Below, in pieces: positions 1 through 10,185 of a stretch of DNA of 64,000 nucleotides. The DNA lies in the NCBI RefSeq assembly GCF_040537815.1, contig NZ_JBEWSZ010000001.1, forward strand, positions 1,240,001-1,304,000. The letters are read 5' to 3'. The first letter of the stretch is position 1; each line of letters opens with the position of its first letter. Below the pieces are notes generated by a model that saw only the letters and a program-made list of their open reading frames with translations, did no database searches and had not been told where the DNA came from. The translations under genes were made by a program, and so were the position numbers. Source of the DNA: Mesorhizobium shangrilense. Lineage in GTDB: Bacteria > Pseudomonadota > Alphaproteobacteria > Rhizobiales > Rhizobiaceae.

Positions 1-798
1 CTCGATCTGGTTCACTTCGCTGTGGACGAGCGTTTCGAGCTCGACGGCGCGGGCAAGTGTCCGCTCGATGCCTTCACCCATGGCCGCGACTTCGCGGCGC
101 ACGGCCTGGCCGATCATCATCACGCGGTCCTGGGCAAGGTTTTCCGGCTCGGCGAGGCGGAAAGCCACTTCGGTCATCGACTGCGCGGCAATCCGCATTT
201 CCTGTGCACGGCGGATCATGGCCGCGAATGCCCAGAACAGGATGACGGGCACGATGGCGGCGATTGCGAGGCCAATCAGTTCGGGGCGCGCGAAGAACTG
301 ATCGACGGTACGGATTCTCCAGATATCCGGTCCAAACAGCAGATTGGCCAACCCGCCTGCGCCGGCGATCCAGGCGAGCGAAACGAACGCCACGACCCAA
401 TAGATCGTGTTCGAGGCGCGCCGGTTCAGCGTGTGCAGGAGTGTCTTGTAATCTTTCTGGCGGTCGTCGTTGGCTGGCGCGAAGCCGGCCGGCTGCGACG
501 TATTGCGGGTTTCCACGGGTCGCAATTCGGCCGGCTTGGCCTTGGCCTTGGCCTCGGGTCTCGCGGGCTGGCTCTGACTGGTGACAGGCGAACTGGCGGC
601 AGGTGCTGCTTTCTGGTTGCGGCCTTCGCGCGCCAACTCGTCCGCTGCCTGTGATATCTGCGCTTCCAGGTCTTCCATCGAAGCGGCGATATCGAGGTCG
701 CCGCTTCCATCGCCGCTCAGATCGATATCGAGCGCCTTTTCGAGTTCCCTGGCTACGTCGCTGTCGAGAGTTCTTGTCGTAGTGGTTTTCTTCGCCAT
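1..798 (-). CDS. Long membrane-anchored coiled-coil protein, N-terminal part (runs off left edge)
   Basis: An open frame of 266 codons starts at the ATG at 798 (reverse strand) and is still open at base 1, so the 3' end lies outside the window. The first ~125 residues are charged and Ala/Pro/Lys-rich (low complexity). Two membrane segments follow at about residues 131-153 and 174-194. After them a helical, Glu/Arg-rich stretch begins that looks like the start of a long coiled coil. Very long proteins of this layout in rhizobia are often automatically named 'kinesin-like' or 'apolipoprotein A1/A4/E domain'. Those names are misleading, and I infer only an envelope-anchored structural protein. 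It is divergent from the Hpt gene at 1069, with 270 bases between them. Function unknown. Confidence 0.8.
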   Translation of the reverse strand, partial: MAKKTTTTRTLDSDVARELEKALDIDLSGDGSGDLDIAASMEDLEAQISQAADELAREGRNQKAAPAASSPVTSQSQPARPEAKAKAKPAELRPVETRNTSQPAGFAPANDDRQKDYKTLLHTLNRRASNTIYWVVAFVSLAWIAGAGGLANLLFGPDIWRIRTVDQFFARPELIGLAIAAIVPVILFWAFAAMIRRAQEMRIAAQSMTEVAFRLAEPENLAQDRVMMIGQAVRREVAAMGEGIERTLARAVELETLVHSEVNQIE

Positions 799-1068
799 GC
801 CTTCGCTACCCTGTACTAGCTGCCGAGGGACTTATGATTTTGGTTGTCTTATCCCACGCAGGAGGCTGAAAATGGACCCTCGTATCGTAATGACACAGGG
901 GGGTAAAGAAAACATGCATTCCGCGAGATACGTAAAACTTTAAATATAAGGTTAACGGAACCGTGATTTGGAGGCCCCTTTCGCAACATTTTTCCGGTCC
1001 AATCGTTAACCCGTTATCCATGGGATTCGCCTAGATTTTCGGGCGTTCAGAGGACGGAGTTGCAGATC

Positions 1069-1437
1069 ATGCGCGGCGAAAGCGGCATTGCCTTTTCAAT
1101 GCCAGGCGGCGATGCACCAGGAACGGGGCGGTCACGGCCTGTGGATATGGCGCATCTCTCACGCCAGACAATGGGTGACCGCAGCTTGGAGCAAGAGGTG
1201 CTGGCGCTGTTTGTACAGCACGCCCTGTCGGTACGCGACAAGATCGCCAACGCCGATATCCACGAAAGACTTCTGCTGGCGCATGGACTGAAAGGCTCGG
1301 CGCGAGGCATCGGCGCCTTTGCCATTGCAGATTGTGTGACTGAAATAGAGCACCGTCCCGAGGACAACAGCATCATCAAACGTCTTGGTACGCTGATCGA
1401 CGAAGTGCGCGATTTCATCGCCGCCATCAGCCGTTAA
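1069..1437 (+). CDS. Hpt (histidine phosphotransfer) domain protein
   Basis: A single-domain 122-residue protein. The phospho-acceptor motif HGLKGSA has its histidine at about residue 72, in the H-x-x-K-G context of Hpt domains. These four-helix proteins relay phosphate between response-regulator receivers in phosphorelays; there is no kinase or receiver in the same chain. A GGAG at 1056-1059 lies 9 bases before the ATG at 1069. An in-frame TTG at 1060 abuts the same purine run and is therefore less likely. The partner kinase is not visible next to it, although CckA is encoded about 15 kb away. The family assignment is firm; the pathway is unknown. Confidence 0.85.
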   Translation: MRGESGIAFSMPGGDAPGTGRSRPVDMAHLSRQTMGDRSLEQEVLALFVQHALSVRDKIANADIHERLLLAHGLKGSARGIGAFAIADCVTEIEHRPEDNSIIKRLGTLIDEVRDFIAAISR

Positions 1438-1536
1438 GTCCGGTTTCCGAAAAACGTCATCGGGTGGCGTTTTCGCGCGGCAGTTGACTTGTCTGCCGGA
1501 GTGATTATCTCGGCTGAAACTCCCTTCAGGTGACAA

Positions 1537-1857
1537 ATGACCAAGCTGACTTTCATCGCCCATGACGGCACACATTTCGACATGGATGCCGAGAACGGCT
1601 CGTCGGTCATGGAGAACGCGATCCGCAACGCGGTGCCGGGGATCGAAGCCGAATGCGGCGGCGCGTGTGCCTGTGCCACCTGCCATGTCTATGTCGACGA
1701 CGCATGGACGGCCATTGTCGGCGAACCGGAAGCCATGGAAGAAGACATGCTGGACTTCGCATATGACGTTCAGCCGAATTCGCGGCTTTCCTGCCAGATC
1801 AAGGTGCGTGACGCGCTGGACGGTCTGGTCGTTCGCGTGCCCGAACGCCAGGGCTGA
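1537..1857 (+). CDS. 2Fe-2S ferredoxin, adrenodoxin/FdxB type
   Basis: A 106-residue electron carrier. The cluster ligands are C40-x5-C46-x2-C49 and C86, the spacing of vertebrate-type (adrenodoxin) ferredoxins; C44 is an extra cysteine inside the loop. The acidic helix around residues 62-72 ([10 protein letters not shown]) is the usual docking surface for the reductase. It is followed after 84 bases by a ferredoxin-NADP reductase in the same direction, so the two probably form a redox pair. The physiological acceptor is not evident from the window. Confidence 0.92.
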   Translation: MTKLTFIAHDGTHFDMDAENGSSVMENAIRNAVPGIEAECGGACACATCHVYVDDAWTAIVGEPEAMEEDMLDFAYDVQPNSRLSCQIKVRDALDGLVVRVPERQG

Positions 1858-2970
<1,113 letters not shown>

Positions 2971-2975
2971 AGCTT

Positions 2976-3028
2976 TTTGCTGACGCAATTGCCGAGGGAA
3001 AACGCTGTGCGTTTTCCCGGAATTGCTC
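2976..3028. repeat. Short palindromic rhizobial intergenic repeat (hairpin)
   Basis: A perfect 10-bp inverted repeat, GGGAAAACGC-TGT-GCGTTTTCCC, at 2996-3018 is flanked by CAATT/AATTG ends. It sits between the convergent reductase and exporter genes. From memory, elements with this core (CAATTCCGG...AAAAC...TTTTCC...GGAATTG) are scattered through Mesorhizobium genomes, so it is probably a dispersed repeat that may double as a bidirectional terminator. Two other palindromic elements lie at about 36990-37093 and 54015-54064. Confidence 0.65.
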
Positions 3029-4495
3029 TTACTCCGCCAGGATCGGCGCCGGATTGTCCATATGGCCGCGAAGCTCCTTTTCGGGCATCAGCGTCAGCGT
3101 GATAAGCCCCAGCACCAAAGTGGCGGCGGCGACAAGAAAGATCATCTCGAACGGCAGGACCGATGCGACGTGGCCGGCCACTTGCACGCCTTCGCCGGCA
3201 AGCGGCAGCCCAAAGCCCAGGGCGACGGCGCCCAGCATCGCGACGCCGAGCGCACTCCCCAGCGAACGCAGGAAGGTCAGCACGCCGGTGGCGACGCCAA
3301 GGTGCATGCGGTCCACGGCGTTCTGTACTGATACGGTCGTCACCGGAAATGTCGTCCCGGTTCCCAATCCGATACACACGGTCAGGATTTCGACGACAAG
3401 CAGCGACGCATGCCCGGCGACAAAGGCCAGCAGGCCGAGGCACAGGATGGCGAAGATGACGCCGACCATTGCAATACGCTTGTAATGGGTGAAGCGCGGT
3501 ATCAGGCGGCCGCTGGAAGCCGCGCCGCCAACGGTTCCAAGCAGAAGTCCGAGCATCGCAATGCCCGACTCGCTGGCCGTCAGGCCAAGTATCGATTGCA
3601 GATAGACGGGCAGATAGACGGCGAGCCCGACGCTGGAGGCCTGGAGCAGGAACATCGACAGCGTGCCGGCCAGGACGATCGGGTTGCCCAGCACTTCGAG
3701 CGAGATGAGCGGCTCGGCCGCCCGCATCAGTCGCAGGGCAAAGGCGCCCCAGAAAAGCGCCGATAAGGCCAGCACGCCAATGACCTCCGGCGATACCCAG
3801 GGATAGGCGCTGCCGCCCCAGTTCAATGCGAGCAGCAGCAGTGCCGTGGCGACGATCAGAAGTAGCGCGCCGAGGCCGTCGATGCTGTGGTTCTTGGCGG
3901 CGATCGGCAGCTTTTTGAGCGGCTTGTTGATGATTGCCATCGCAACGAAGCCGAGCGGAATGTTGATCCAGAAGATGAGCGACCAGTGCAGATGCTCGGC
4001 AAAGGTGCCGCCCAGCAGCGGCCCGGCAACGCTGGCGACGGCCCAGGTGCCGGAAAACCACGCAGCATAGCGTGCCCGCTCGCGCGGCGGCACGAGGTCG
4101 CCGACCACGGTCTGCGTCAAGGCGAACAGGCCACCGCCACCGGCTCCCTGGATCGCGCGTCCCAGGACGAGCACGAACATGTTGGGGGCCATGGCGCTGA
4201 CCAGCGATCCGGCAAGGAAGATGAGGATCGCCGCATAGACGGTCGGCCGGCGCCCATAGACGTCGGAAATCTTGCCGTAGAGCGGCGCCACCGCGGTCGC
4301 GGTCAAGAGGTAGCCGGTGACGATCCAAGGCAGGTATTCGGCATGGCCGAGCGAGCGCCCGATGGTCGGCATGGCCGGCGCAACAATGGTCTGGTCGAGC
4401 GCCGCCAACAGCATCGACAGGAGCACGCCGCCAATGATGGCGTTCTTCTCACTCTCCGTTAGCGGAGGTGCTTCCTTGCTCACGACCTGATCCAT
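3029..4495 (-). CDS. MFS exporter, DHA2 (14-TM drug:H+ antiporter-2) family
   Basis: An integral membrane protein of 488 residues with about 14 hydrophobic segments. Motif A is present after TM2 (GKISDVYGRRP), and the motif-C-like GPLLGG lies in TM5. These mark the EmrB/QacA-type proton-driven exporters of drugs and toxic compounds. The frame is open further upstream to 4666, but the ATG at 4495 is preferred: it has a GGAG 8 bases upstream and is followed directly by the typical cytoplasmic lead into TM1. No TetR/MarR regulator and no periplasmic adaptor gene is adjacent, so the substrate cannot be inferred. Confidence 0.88.
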   Translation of the reverse strand: MDQVVSKEAPPLTESEKNAIIGGVLLSMLLAALDQTIVAPAMPTIGRSLGHAEYLPWIVTGYLLTATAVAPLYGKISDVYGRRPTVYAAILIFLAGSLVSAMAPNMFVLVLGRAIQGAGGGGLFALTQTVVGDLVPPRERARYAAWFSGTWAVASVAGPLLGGTFAEHLHWSLIFWINIPLGFVAMAIINKPLKKLPIAAKNHSIDGLGALLLIVATALLLLALNWGGSAYPWVSPEVIGVLALSALFWGAFALRLMRAAEPLISLEVLGNPIVLAGTLSMFLLQASSVGLAVYLPVYLQSILGLTASESGIAMLGLLLGTVGGAASSGRLIPRFTHYKRIAMVGVIFAILCLGLLAFVAGHASLLVVEILTVCIGLGTGTTFPVTTVSVQNAVDRMHLGVATGVLTFLRSLGSALGVAMLGAVALGFGLPLAGEGVQVAGHVASVLPFEMIFLVAAATLVLGLITLTLMPEKELRGHMDNPAPILAE

Positions 4496-4763
4496 CAATT
4501 CACTCCAGCTGCCCACTGCCGGGCATCTTCTCCAAGACCAATTCACGCTGCCGCCGTGCCAATGACGGCGACGCATGTCGGGGCCTTGGAATTCGGCTGT
4601 GGACCTCGTTGGGACGACGGGGCTTCGGATCCCGCCCTGCGGGATCGCCGGACTACCGACCGGCACGCGTTTCGTTCAACAGCGGCGCGGAAATAGCAGA
4701 CGGCCCGTGAGGTGTCGAGGCAAGGGCGCCGCCAGTGCCTAAATCGTTACCAACTGGCCCAAG

Positions 4764-5384
4764 CTAACCTGGCAGCTGGCCATTCTGCATGCGTTCGAGG
4801 CGATAACGCATCAGCCGCACGATGCGGCTTTCGAAATTGGCACTTTCGACGCGGTCGAATTGCACCTGGGCCTGGTCATGCTTGGCCAGTATCGCGGCGG
4901 TGATTTCCGCGGCCTTGTCCCTGGCCGCCTGGCAAGTCTTCTGCGGGTAGGTGCCCTTCAGCGCATCCTCGAGCTCGCGGGCGTGGTTCTTGGCGATCTC
5001 GACATGGCGTTCCTCATGGCGCTTGATGTCGGCGGACAATGTGTCCCAGAACAGTTTCACATCCGGATCGACCTTGCGTGGCTGACGCCAATGCGGAAGG
5101 ATCACCTTGACCTTGACGGTCACCTTGGCGTCCACAATCCGGCAAGAGTCCGATTTCTCCGCGTAGCTGGTGCGGGTGGTGAATGACATCTGTGTGGCGC
5201 CTGGATGCCGTGACCCGCCGCTGGTCTTCACCTCGGGCCCATGTTCCAAAAGCTGTTTCTGGATCTCGTCCAGCGTGCTGCCACGGATGGCAAAGTAGCT
5301 GTAGGTCTTTACAAGCGTCGCTGCGCCCGCCGGGGTGGTGGCGAGACCGAGCATAAGCGCGCAAAGCAGGGATCGTTTCATCAT
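4764..5384 (-). CDS. Secreted DUF922 protein, putative zinc-dependent protease
   Basis: A 206-residue exported protein with a signal peptide (MKRSLLCALMLGLATTPAGA). It contains the zinc-peptidase signature HEERH (H-E-x-x-H) in the helix RHEERHVEIAKNH, and belongs to the DUF922 family of predicted periplasmic proteases. Two tandem ATGs (5384 and 5381) are compatible with an AAGAGG a few bases upstream; the second gives the better spacing. Its start is divergent from folP with only ~85 bases between them. No substrate is known for the family, so the protease activity is a prediction from the motif. Confidence 0.82.
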   Translation of the reverse strand: MMKRSLLCALMLGLATTPAGAATLVKTYSYFAIRGSTLDEIQKQLLEHGPEVKTSGGSRHPGATQMSFTTRTSYAEKSDSCRIVDAKVTVKVKVILPHWRQPRKVDPDVKLFWDTLSADIKRHEERHVEIAKNHARELEDALKGTYPQKTCQAARDKAAEITAAILAKHDQAQVQFDRVESANFESRIVRLMRYRLERMQNGQLPG

Positions 5385-5468
5385 GTTGCCTCTTCGGTCA
5401 CCTTGCTTTACGGCCGTTGCCGGCGCAACGGAATTGATCCCCGGTGGATCAAACATGGTTGATTGGCA

Positions 5469-6320
5469 ATGATGACGAGGCGATGGCGGTTGGCGCACGG
5501 ACGCCATCTCGACCTTGGTGACAAGGCCGTGGTTGTCGGCATCCTCAATGTCACGCCCGACAGTTTTTCCGATGGCGGCCTGTTCGATGTCCCGGAGCAG
5601 GCGATGGTCCAGGCGCGCCGCATGGCGGCGGAAGGGGCCTTGATCGTCGACATCGGCGGCGAATCAACCCGGCCAGACGCCCAGCCGGTATCCGCCAGCC
5701 AGGAGCAGGACCGCATCCTGCCGGTCATCGAGGCATTGGCGCGCTCCGGCGAAGTGCTGATTTCTGTCGATACCTACCGAGAGGAGACCGCCCGGCGCGC
5801 CATCGCGGCCGGCGCGCATATCGTCAATGACGTGTGGGGCCTCCAACGCGAGCCGGGCATCGCCAACGTCGCGGCGGAAACCGGCGCCGGGCTGATCATC
5901 ATGCACACGGGCCGGGGGCGCCAGAAGCTGCCCGATGTTATCGACGACCAGTTGCTGTTCCTGAGAAGGTCACTGGAAATCGCCGCCGGCAGCGGCGTCG
6001 CCGACGACCAGATCATGCTCGACGCGGGCTTTGGTTTCGCCAAGGAGACCGCGGACGAAAATCTCGACCTGATGGCGCGGTTTTCCGAATTGCATGCGCT
6101 GGGCTTTCCGCTGATGGCCGGCACATCGCGAAAACGCTTCATAGGCACTGTTACCGGCCGCGACCCGATGGACAGGGGAGCCGGAACAGTCGCGACAAGC
6201 GTCATCCTGAGGCTCAAGGGCGCGCATCTGTTTCGCGTCCACGATGTCGCAATCAACGTGGACGCGTTGGCCGTAGCGGATGCTATGCTGGCACGCGAGA
6301 CCAATCGGGCAGGACGCTGA
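5469..6320 (+). CDS. folP: Dihydropteroate synthase
   Basis: A 283-residue TIM-barrel enzyme that condenses 6-hydroxymethyl-dihydropterin diphosphate with p-aminobenzoate to give dihydropteroate; it is the sulfonamide target. Both family signatures are present: ILNVTPDSFSDGG near residue 26 and GGESTRPDA near residue 61. The pterin/phosphate residues GTSRKRFIG and the C-terminal VHDVAINVDA are also seen. First gene of folP-folB-folK, with folB starting 3 bases after its stop. The Shine-Dalgarno is weak, and starts at 5463 (TTG), 5469 or 5472 (ATG) cannot be told apart with certainty. Confidence 0.96.
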   Translation: MMTRRWRLAHGRHLDLGDKAVVVGILNVTPDSFSDGGLFDVPEQAMVQARRMAAEGALIVDIGGESTRPDAQPVSASQEQDRILPVIEALARSGEVLISVDTYREETARRAIAAGAHIVNDVWGLQREPGIANVAAETGAGLIIMHTGRGRQKLPDVIDDQLLFLRRSLEIAAGSGVADDQIMLDAGFGFAKETADENLDLMARFSELHALGFPLMAGTSRKRFIGTVTGRDPMDRGAGTVATSVILRLKGAHLFRVHDVAINVDALAVADAMLARETNRAGR

Positions 6321-6323
6321 GCA

Positions 6324-6683
6324 ATGTACGTCATCCGCATGAAGAACTGCGCCTTCTTTGCCCGCCATGGCGTGCTGGACGAGGAGGAGACGCTTGGCCA
6401 GCGCTTCTATGTCGATGCCGCTCTTACGGTCGAGCCGGGCCGGGCGCTCGTCGATGATTCAATCGAAGAGACCGTCAATTACGGCATTGCCTTCACGGTG
6501 ATCGAAAAGATCGTCACCGGACACCGGCGCTTCCTCATCGAGGCCCTGGCACTTGAAGTGGCAAAGGCTTTGACGGACCGCTTTCCCCAGATCAAGAAAG
6601 CCGAAATCACGGTGCGCAAGCCGAACGCGCCGGTGCCCGGTGTGCTCGATCATGTCGAGGTGACCGTTGCCTGGCCAGAATAA
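6324..6683 (+). CDS. folB: Dihydroneopterin aldolase
   Basis: A 119-residue enzyme that cleaves 7,8-dihydroneopterin to 6-hydroxymethyl-dihydropterin and glycolaldehyde, the step feeding FolK. Typical features are the N-terminal strand with ARHGVLDEE (substrate Glu), the NYGIAF segment, and the conserved KPNAPVPG turn near residue 97. Length is normal for the octameric single-domain family. It lies between folP and folK in a tightly packed operon and its 3' end overlaps folK by 17 bases. Confidence 0.95.
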   Translation: MYVIRMKNCAFFARHGVLDEEETLGQRFYVDAALTVEPGRALVDDSIEETVNYGIAFTVIEKIVTGHRRFLIEALALEVAKALTDRFPQIKKAEITVRKPNAPVPGVLDHVEVTVAWPE

Positions 6684-7179
6684 CACCGTCTATCTGAGCC
6701 TGGGCGGCAATCTTGGCGATCCAGCGCAATCGATGGGGGCAGCGTTGCGCATCCTGGATGCCGACGACAGCACGCGCGTTGTCGCGGTTTCCTCGCTCTA
6801 TCGAACACCCCCCTGGGGCAAGCTCGACCAGCCTGATTTTCTCAATGTGGCGGCCGAAATTTCCACGACACTGGCGCCGCGCGCACTGCTTGCGCTGTGT
6901 CTGGATGCCGAGCGCAAGCTGAAGAGAGTGCGCGAGGAGCGCTGGGGTCCGCGGCTGATCGACATCGACATTCTGGTGTATGGCAAGCGCATCATCCACG
7001 AGACCGGGCTGGAAGTGCCGCATCCACGCATGCTGGAGCGCGCCTTCGTCCTGGCGCCCCTGGCAGAGATCGCACCCGGCCTCGCGGTTGGCGGCAGAAG
7101 CGTGGCTGAACGGCTCAATGCCGTTGACGCCGCAGGCATAGAGCGGCTGCCTACCGGCCGCGACTGGTGGCAGGCCTGA
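6667..7179 (+). CDS. folK: 6-hydroxymethyl-7,8-dihydropterin pyrophosphokinase
   Basis: A 170-residue HPPK that transfers pyrophosphate from ATP to the pterin made by FolB; the product is the substrate of FolP. Diagnostic segments are SLGGNLGDP (residues ~11-19), the RTPPWG loop, and GPRLIDIDILVYG with the catalytic Asp pair. The start is a TTG at 6667, supported by GAGG at 6657-6660 just upstream; no in-frame ATG is near. The start lies inside folB, so translation is probably coupled. Confidence 0.95.
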   Translation: MPGQNNTVYLSLGGNLGDPAQSMGAALRILDADDSTRVVAVSSLYRTPPWGKLDQPDFLNVAAEISTTLAPRALLALCLDAERKLKRVREERWGPRLIDIDILVYGKRIIHETGLEVPHPRMLERAFVLAPLAEIAPGLAVGGRSVAERLNAVDAAGIERLPTGRDWWQA

Positions 7180-7207
7180 GCGGTACTTGCCCAGGCGCGT
7201 TGAGCGC

Positions 7208-7759
7208 TCAGCCTGAAAAGCCGCCCTCATCGAGAAAGGCCTGTTCCTCCGGCGTTGTTTCTCTGCCGAGCACGCGGTTTCTATGCGGGAAGCGGCCGAA
7301 GCGCTGGATGATGTCGCGATGCTCTATCGCATATTTGAGATAGGCCTCGGCCCCGGCGGTCGTTAGCCTCATCGATTCGATCTGATCCGCGAGAAGCTCC
7401 GAATGCTCGTAAGGCAAATAGAGAAAGACGCGGATTTCCGCGTCGAGCGCCATGTCGTGGCCGGCGGCGATTGCCTTTCCGGCAAAATACCGCGCCAGAG
7501 GATCGGTGGCGAACATATGGCCCGTGCCGCGAAAGCAGTTCCTCGGAAACTGGTCGAGCAGGACCATCAGCGCCAGAGAGCCTTCCGCATGATCTGCCCA
7601 GCCGTCACATTCGCGCCGCGCGGCGGCGTAGTGAAGCTCGAGGAACTGGTCCCGAAAGTCCGCATCGAAGGCGTCGTTTTTCTCGAACCATGCATCGGGT
7701 CCGGCGTCGCGCCAGAATTTGGTGACCGACAGGGCATTGGCGTCCAATTTCAAAATCAA
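7208..7759 (-). CDS. DUF924 family protein
   Basis: A 183-residue cytoplasmic protein of the DUF924 family, a TPR-like helical fold. The conserved core is recognisable: LLDQFPRNCFRGT, a segment with DP-x3-Y, and FLYLPYEHSE followed by RFGRFPHRN. No enzymatic function is established for the family. The start is a TTG at 7759 that overlaps the stop of the upstream antiporter gene (TTGA), implying co-transcription and coupling. A second in-frame TTG six bases downstream has better spacing from the AAGGA. Confidence 0.8.
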   Translation of the reverse strand: MILKLDANALSVTKFWRDAGPDAWFEKNDAFDADFRDQFLELHYAAARRECDGWADHAEGSLALMVLLDQFPRNCFRGTGHMFATDPLARYFAGKAIAAGHDMALDAEIRVFLYLPYEHSELLADQIESMRLTTAGAEAYLKYAIEHRDIIQRFGRFPHRNRVLGRETTPEEQAFLDEGGFSG

Positions 7760-9603
7760 GTCCTTTGTCCATCCGCGGGCGTGGATTTGTGCAGCACGCT
7801 CGCGGTCTCTTCATTGAGCGCCTGACCGGGGCGCCGTGGCTGGGCAAGCGGTGTCGGGATGGGCGTGCCGATATTGCCTTTCAGGAAGCGCTGTCCGGCC
7901 CGGATGCCCTCGGCGAGCTGCAGCTCGAAACGGGCGGCATCGCGCCGCCGGACGTCTTCGATCACATCGGCCACTTCTTCCGGATCGACGCCCAACGCCT
8001 CCAGAGTCGACCCGCCAAACACAAGCGCCGACTCGAATGTTTCTCGCAGCTGGAAGTCGACCCCGGCACGAATCAGCTGCAATGCAGTTCCACGGTCGAA
8101 AGCGCGGGCAAGAACGGTCAGCAGCGGGAACTCTGCCTTGATGAGTTCGGCGATGCGCACCGCGACATCGGCCTTGTCGACGCAGATGAGCACGGCGCGC
8201 GCGCGCCCGGCGCCGGCCGCGTGGAGGATGTCCAGCCGCGTGCCGTCGCCATAATAGACCTTGAAGCCGAAATCGGCGGCCGCCTGGATCATTTCGACGT
8301 CATTGTCGATGATCGAGACATCGATGCCGCGCAGAAGCAGCGGTTGGCTGGCGATCTGGCCGAAGCGGCCGAAGCCGATGACCAGGACGCTGCCGGTAAG
8401 GCCTTCGGCTACGTCGACCCCTTCGAGAGACTGTTCATCGCGTGGTGTCAGGTAGCGCAATGCGACAATCGCCAGCGGCGTCAGCACCATGGAGATGATG
8501 ACGATTGCCGTGAGCGTCGCATTGGCCTGGCTGTCGATGATGCCAACAGCGGCCGCGGCCGAATAGAGAACGAAAGCGAATTCACCGCCTTGCGCCATGA
8601 AGACCGCACGCTCGAGCGCTTCCTTGTGGCCGGTTTTCAGCACGCGGGCGACGGCATAGATGGCGATTGCCTTCATCACCATGTAGGCGACGACATAGAT
8701 GGCTATCAGCCGCCAGTTGTCGACCACGACATGCAGGTCGAGGGACATGCCGACGGCAAGGAAGAACAGTCCGAGCAGGATGCCACGGAAAGGCTCGATG
8801 TCAGCCTCCAGCTGATGACGGAATGTCGATTCGGACAAGAGTACGCCGGCGAGGAACGCGCCCATCGCCATCGACAGGCCGCTGAGCTGCATGACGAGCG
8901 CGGAGCCCAGCACGACCAGAAGTGCCGCGGCCGTCATCACCTCGCGGGCGCGGGCGTCCGCCAGGATGCGGAAGAACGGGTTGAGCAGGTAGCGCCCGGC
9001 CAGCACCAGCCCGACGATCGCGCCCAGGCCGATGCCGACTTCCGTCAACCGCTCGGTCAGGCTGGTATCGGCGCCGCCCGGCGCCAGGAAGGCGATCAGG
9101 GCCAGGAGCGGCACGATTGCCAGATCCTCCAGCAGCAGAATGGACACGACCCGCTGGCCTTTGGGTGAAGCCATTTCGCCGCGCTCTTCCAGAATCTGCA
9201 TGACGATAGCCGTCGACGTCAGAACGAAACCGGCGCCCGCGACGAAGGACTGGGAGATCGAGAAACCGCCCGCCAGGCCGACGCCGGTCAGCAACAGCGC
9301 GCACATGCCGACCTGCAGCGCGCCGAGGCCAAAAATCTCCCGGCGCAGGCCCCAGAGCCTCGATGGCTGCATTTCCAGCCCGATAATGAACAGGAACATG
9401 ACGACGCCGAGCTCGGCGACATGAAGGATGGCCTGCGATTCGGAAAAGATGCCGATGCCGAATGGGCCGATGATCACGCCGGCGGCCAGATAGCCAAGGA
9501 TGGAGCCAAGCCCCAGCCGCTTGAAAATGGGCACCGAGACAACGCCAGCGGCCAGCAGCGCCACCACCTGGACGAGATCGCTGCCCGCTGCCTCTGCCGC
9601 CAT
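7756..9603 (-). CDS. KefB/KefC-type monovalent cation:proton antiporter (CPA2) with TrkA-N domain
   Basis: A 615-residue inner-membrane transporter. About twelve hydrophobic helices occupy residues ~1-380. A cytoplasmic Rossmann (TrkA-N/RCK) domain follows with VLVIGFGRFG near residue 403, where nucleotide or glutathione conjugates would bind. This is the architecture of glutathione-gated K+ efflux systems (KefB/KefC) that protect against electrophiles. No KefF/KefG ancillary gene is adjacent; instead a DUF924 gene overlaps its 3' end. The ATG at 9603 begins a hydrophobic TM1 lead; an upstream 16-codon extension looks non-native. Ion specificity is inferred, not shown. Confidence 0.9.
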   Translation of the reverse strand: MAAEAAGSDLVQVVALLAAGVVSVPIFKRLGLGSILGYLAAGVIIGPFGIGIFSESQAILHVAELGVVMFLFIIGLEMQPSRLWGLRREIFGLGALQVGMCALLLTGVGLAGGFSISQSFVAGAGFVLTSTAIVMQILEERGEMASPKGQRVVSILLLEDLAIVPLLALIAFLAPGGADTSLTERLTEVGIGLGAIVGLVLAGRYLLNPFFRILADARAREVMTAAALLVVLGSALVMQLSGLSMAMGAFLAGVLLSESTFRHQLEADIEPFRGILLGLFFLAVGMSLDLHVVVDNWRLIAIYVVAYMVMKAIAIYAVARVLKTGHKEALERAVFMAQGGEFAFVLYSAAAAVGIIDSQANATLTAIVIISMVLTPLAIVALRYLTPRDEQSLEGVDVAEGLTGSVLVIGFGRFGQIASQPLLLRGIDVSIIDNDVEMIQAAADFGFKVYYGDGTRLDILHAAGAGRARAVLICVDKADVAVRIAELIKAEFPLLTVLARAFDRGTALQLIRAGVDFQLRETFESALVFGGSTLEALGVDPEEVADVIEDVRRRDAARFELQLAEGIRAGQRFLKGNIGTPIPTPLAQPRRPGQALNEETASVLHKSTPADGQRT

Positions 9604-9846
9604 GCCGATCGTTCCATTCGTTCGAGGATAGCCGCGCACGCAGCCGTACAAGGTGGCGAAGATAGGGGCTTCGGTGGAAATCGAACAGTGCGAAATCCGA
9701 ACCCAGCAATATTGCAGGCGCGTTACACAAGTTTACGTCGGGGTTGCGTTGCTTGTTGCCGCAATCGAGGGTTATGGACGCTCGGCTTCGGCCATTGAAG
9801 GGCGGACGACGATCAAGTCGCGGCCCTTTTTGAGGAGATGACTGAC

Positions 9847-10113
9847 ATGAAGAAGTTTTTGCTTGTTGCCGTTGGTGTTGCGGCACTCGCCGGTTCCGCC
9901 TGTTCCAAGGCGCCGGAGTGCACCACCGAAATGCTGACCAAGAAGGGCCAGGATCTGACCGCGGCGCTGCAGGCCGCGATTACCAAGGATCCGTCCAAAG
10001 CGGCCGATCTCACGGCCAAGGTTCAGGCGGTGACCACCAAGTACCAGGGCGCCACGACGGCGGCCGAGGCCTGCAAGGCCTATGACGACATGATCGCGGC
10101 GGTCAAAGGCTGA
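9847..10113 (+). CDS. Small secreted protein, possible lipoprotein
   Basis: An 88-residue protein with an N-terminal export signal (KKFLLVAVGVAALAGSAC). The cysteine after the hydrophobic core could be a lipidation site, but GSA-C is a poor lipobox, so it may be cleaved by signal peptidase I instead. The mature part is Ala/Lys/Thr-rich and helical. A GAGGAG directly abuts an ATG at 9838 but sits 9 bases before the ATG at 9847, so the second ATG is the start. A strong terminator follows at 10138. No known domain. Confidence 0.7.
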   Translation: MKKFLLVAVGVAALAGSACSKAPECTTEMLTKKGQDLTAALQAAITKDPSKAADLTAKVQAVTTKYQGATTAAEACKAYDDMIAAVKG

Positions 10114-10137
10114 GCTGGAATCATTGACAATGCGAAA

Positions 10138-10164
10138 GCGGCGGCCAATGGCCGCCGCTTTTTT
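10138..10164 (+). terminator. Rho-independent terminator
   Basis: Perfect 9-bp stem GCGGCGGCC-AAT-GGCCGCCGC (10138-10158) followed by six T's. It ends the small secreted-protein gene and lies just before the 3' end of the convergent gene at 10186. Confidence 0.9.
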
Positions 10165-10185
10165 ATGAACTCGGTCGATGATGCT

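Noticed and set aside
949..968. Possible CtrA box TTAA...TTAA before the Hpt gene
   Set aside because: Spacing between the TTAA halves is 8 bases, not 7, and flanking consensus is poor.
4628..4646. Hairpin GATCCCGC-CCT-GCGGGATC upstream of the MFS exporter
   Set aside because: Clean stem but no T-tract and no context that would make it a terminator or riboswitch.
7765..9168. 467-codon forward open frame
   Set aside because: Shadow of the antiporter gene on the other strand; the reverse frame has membrane helices and a clear TrkA-N domain, whereas this one has a random-like, Arg/Gln/Asp-rich composition.
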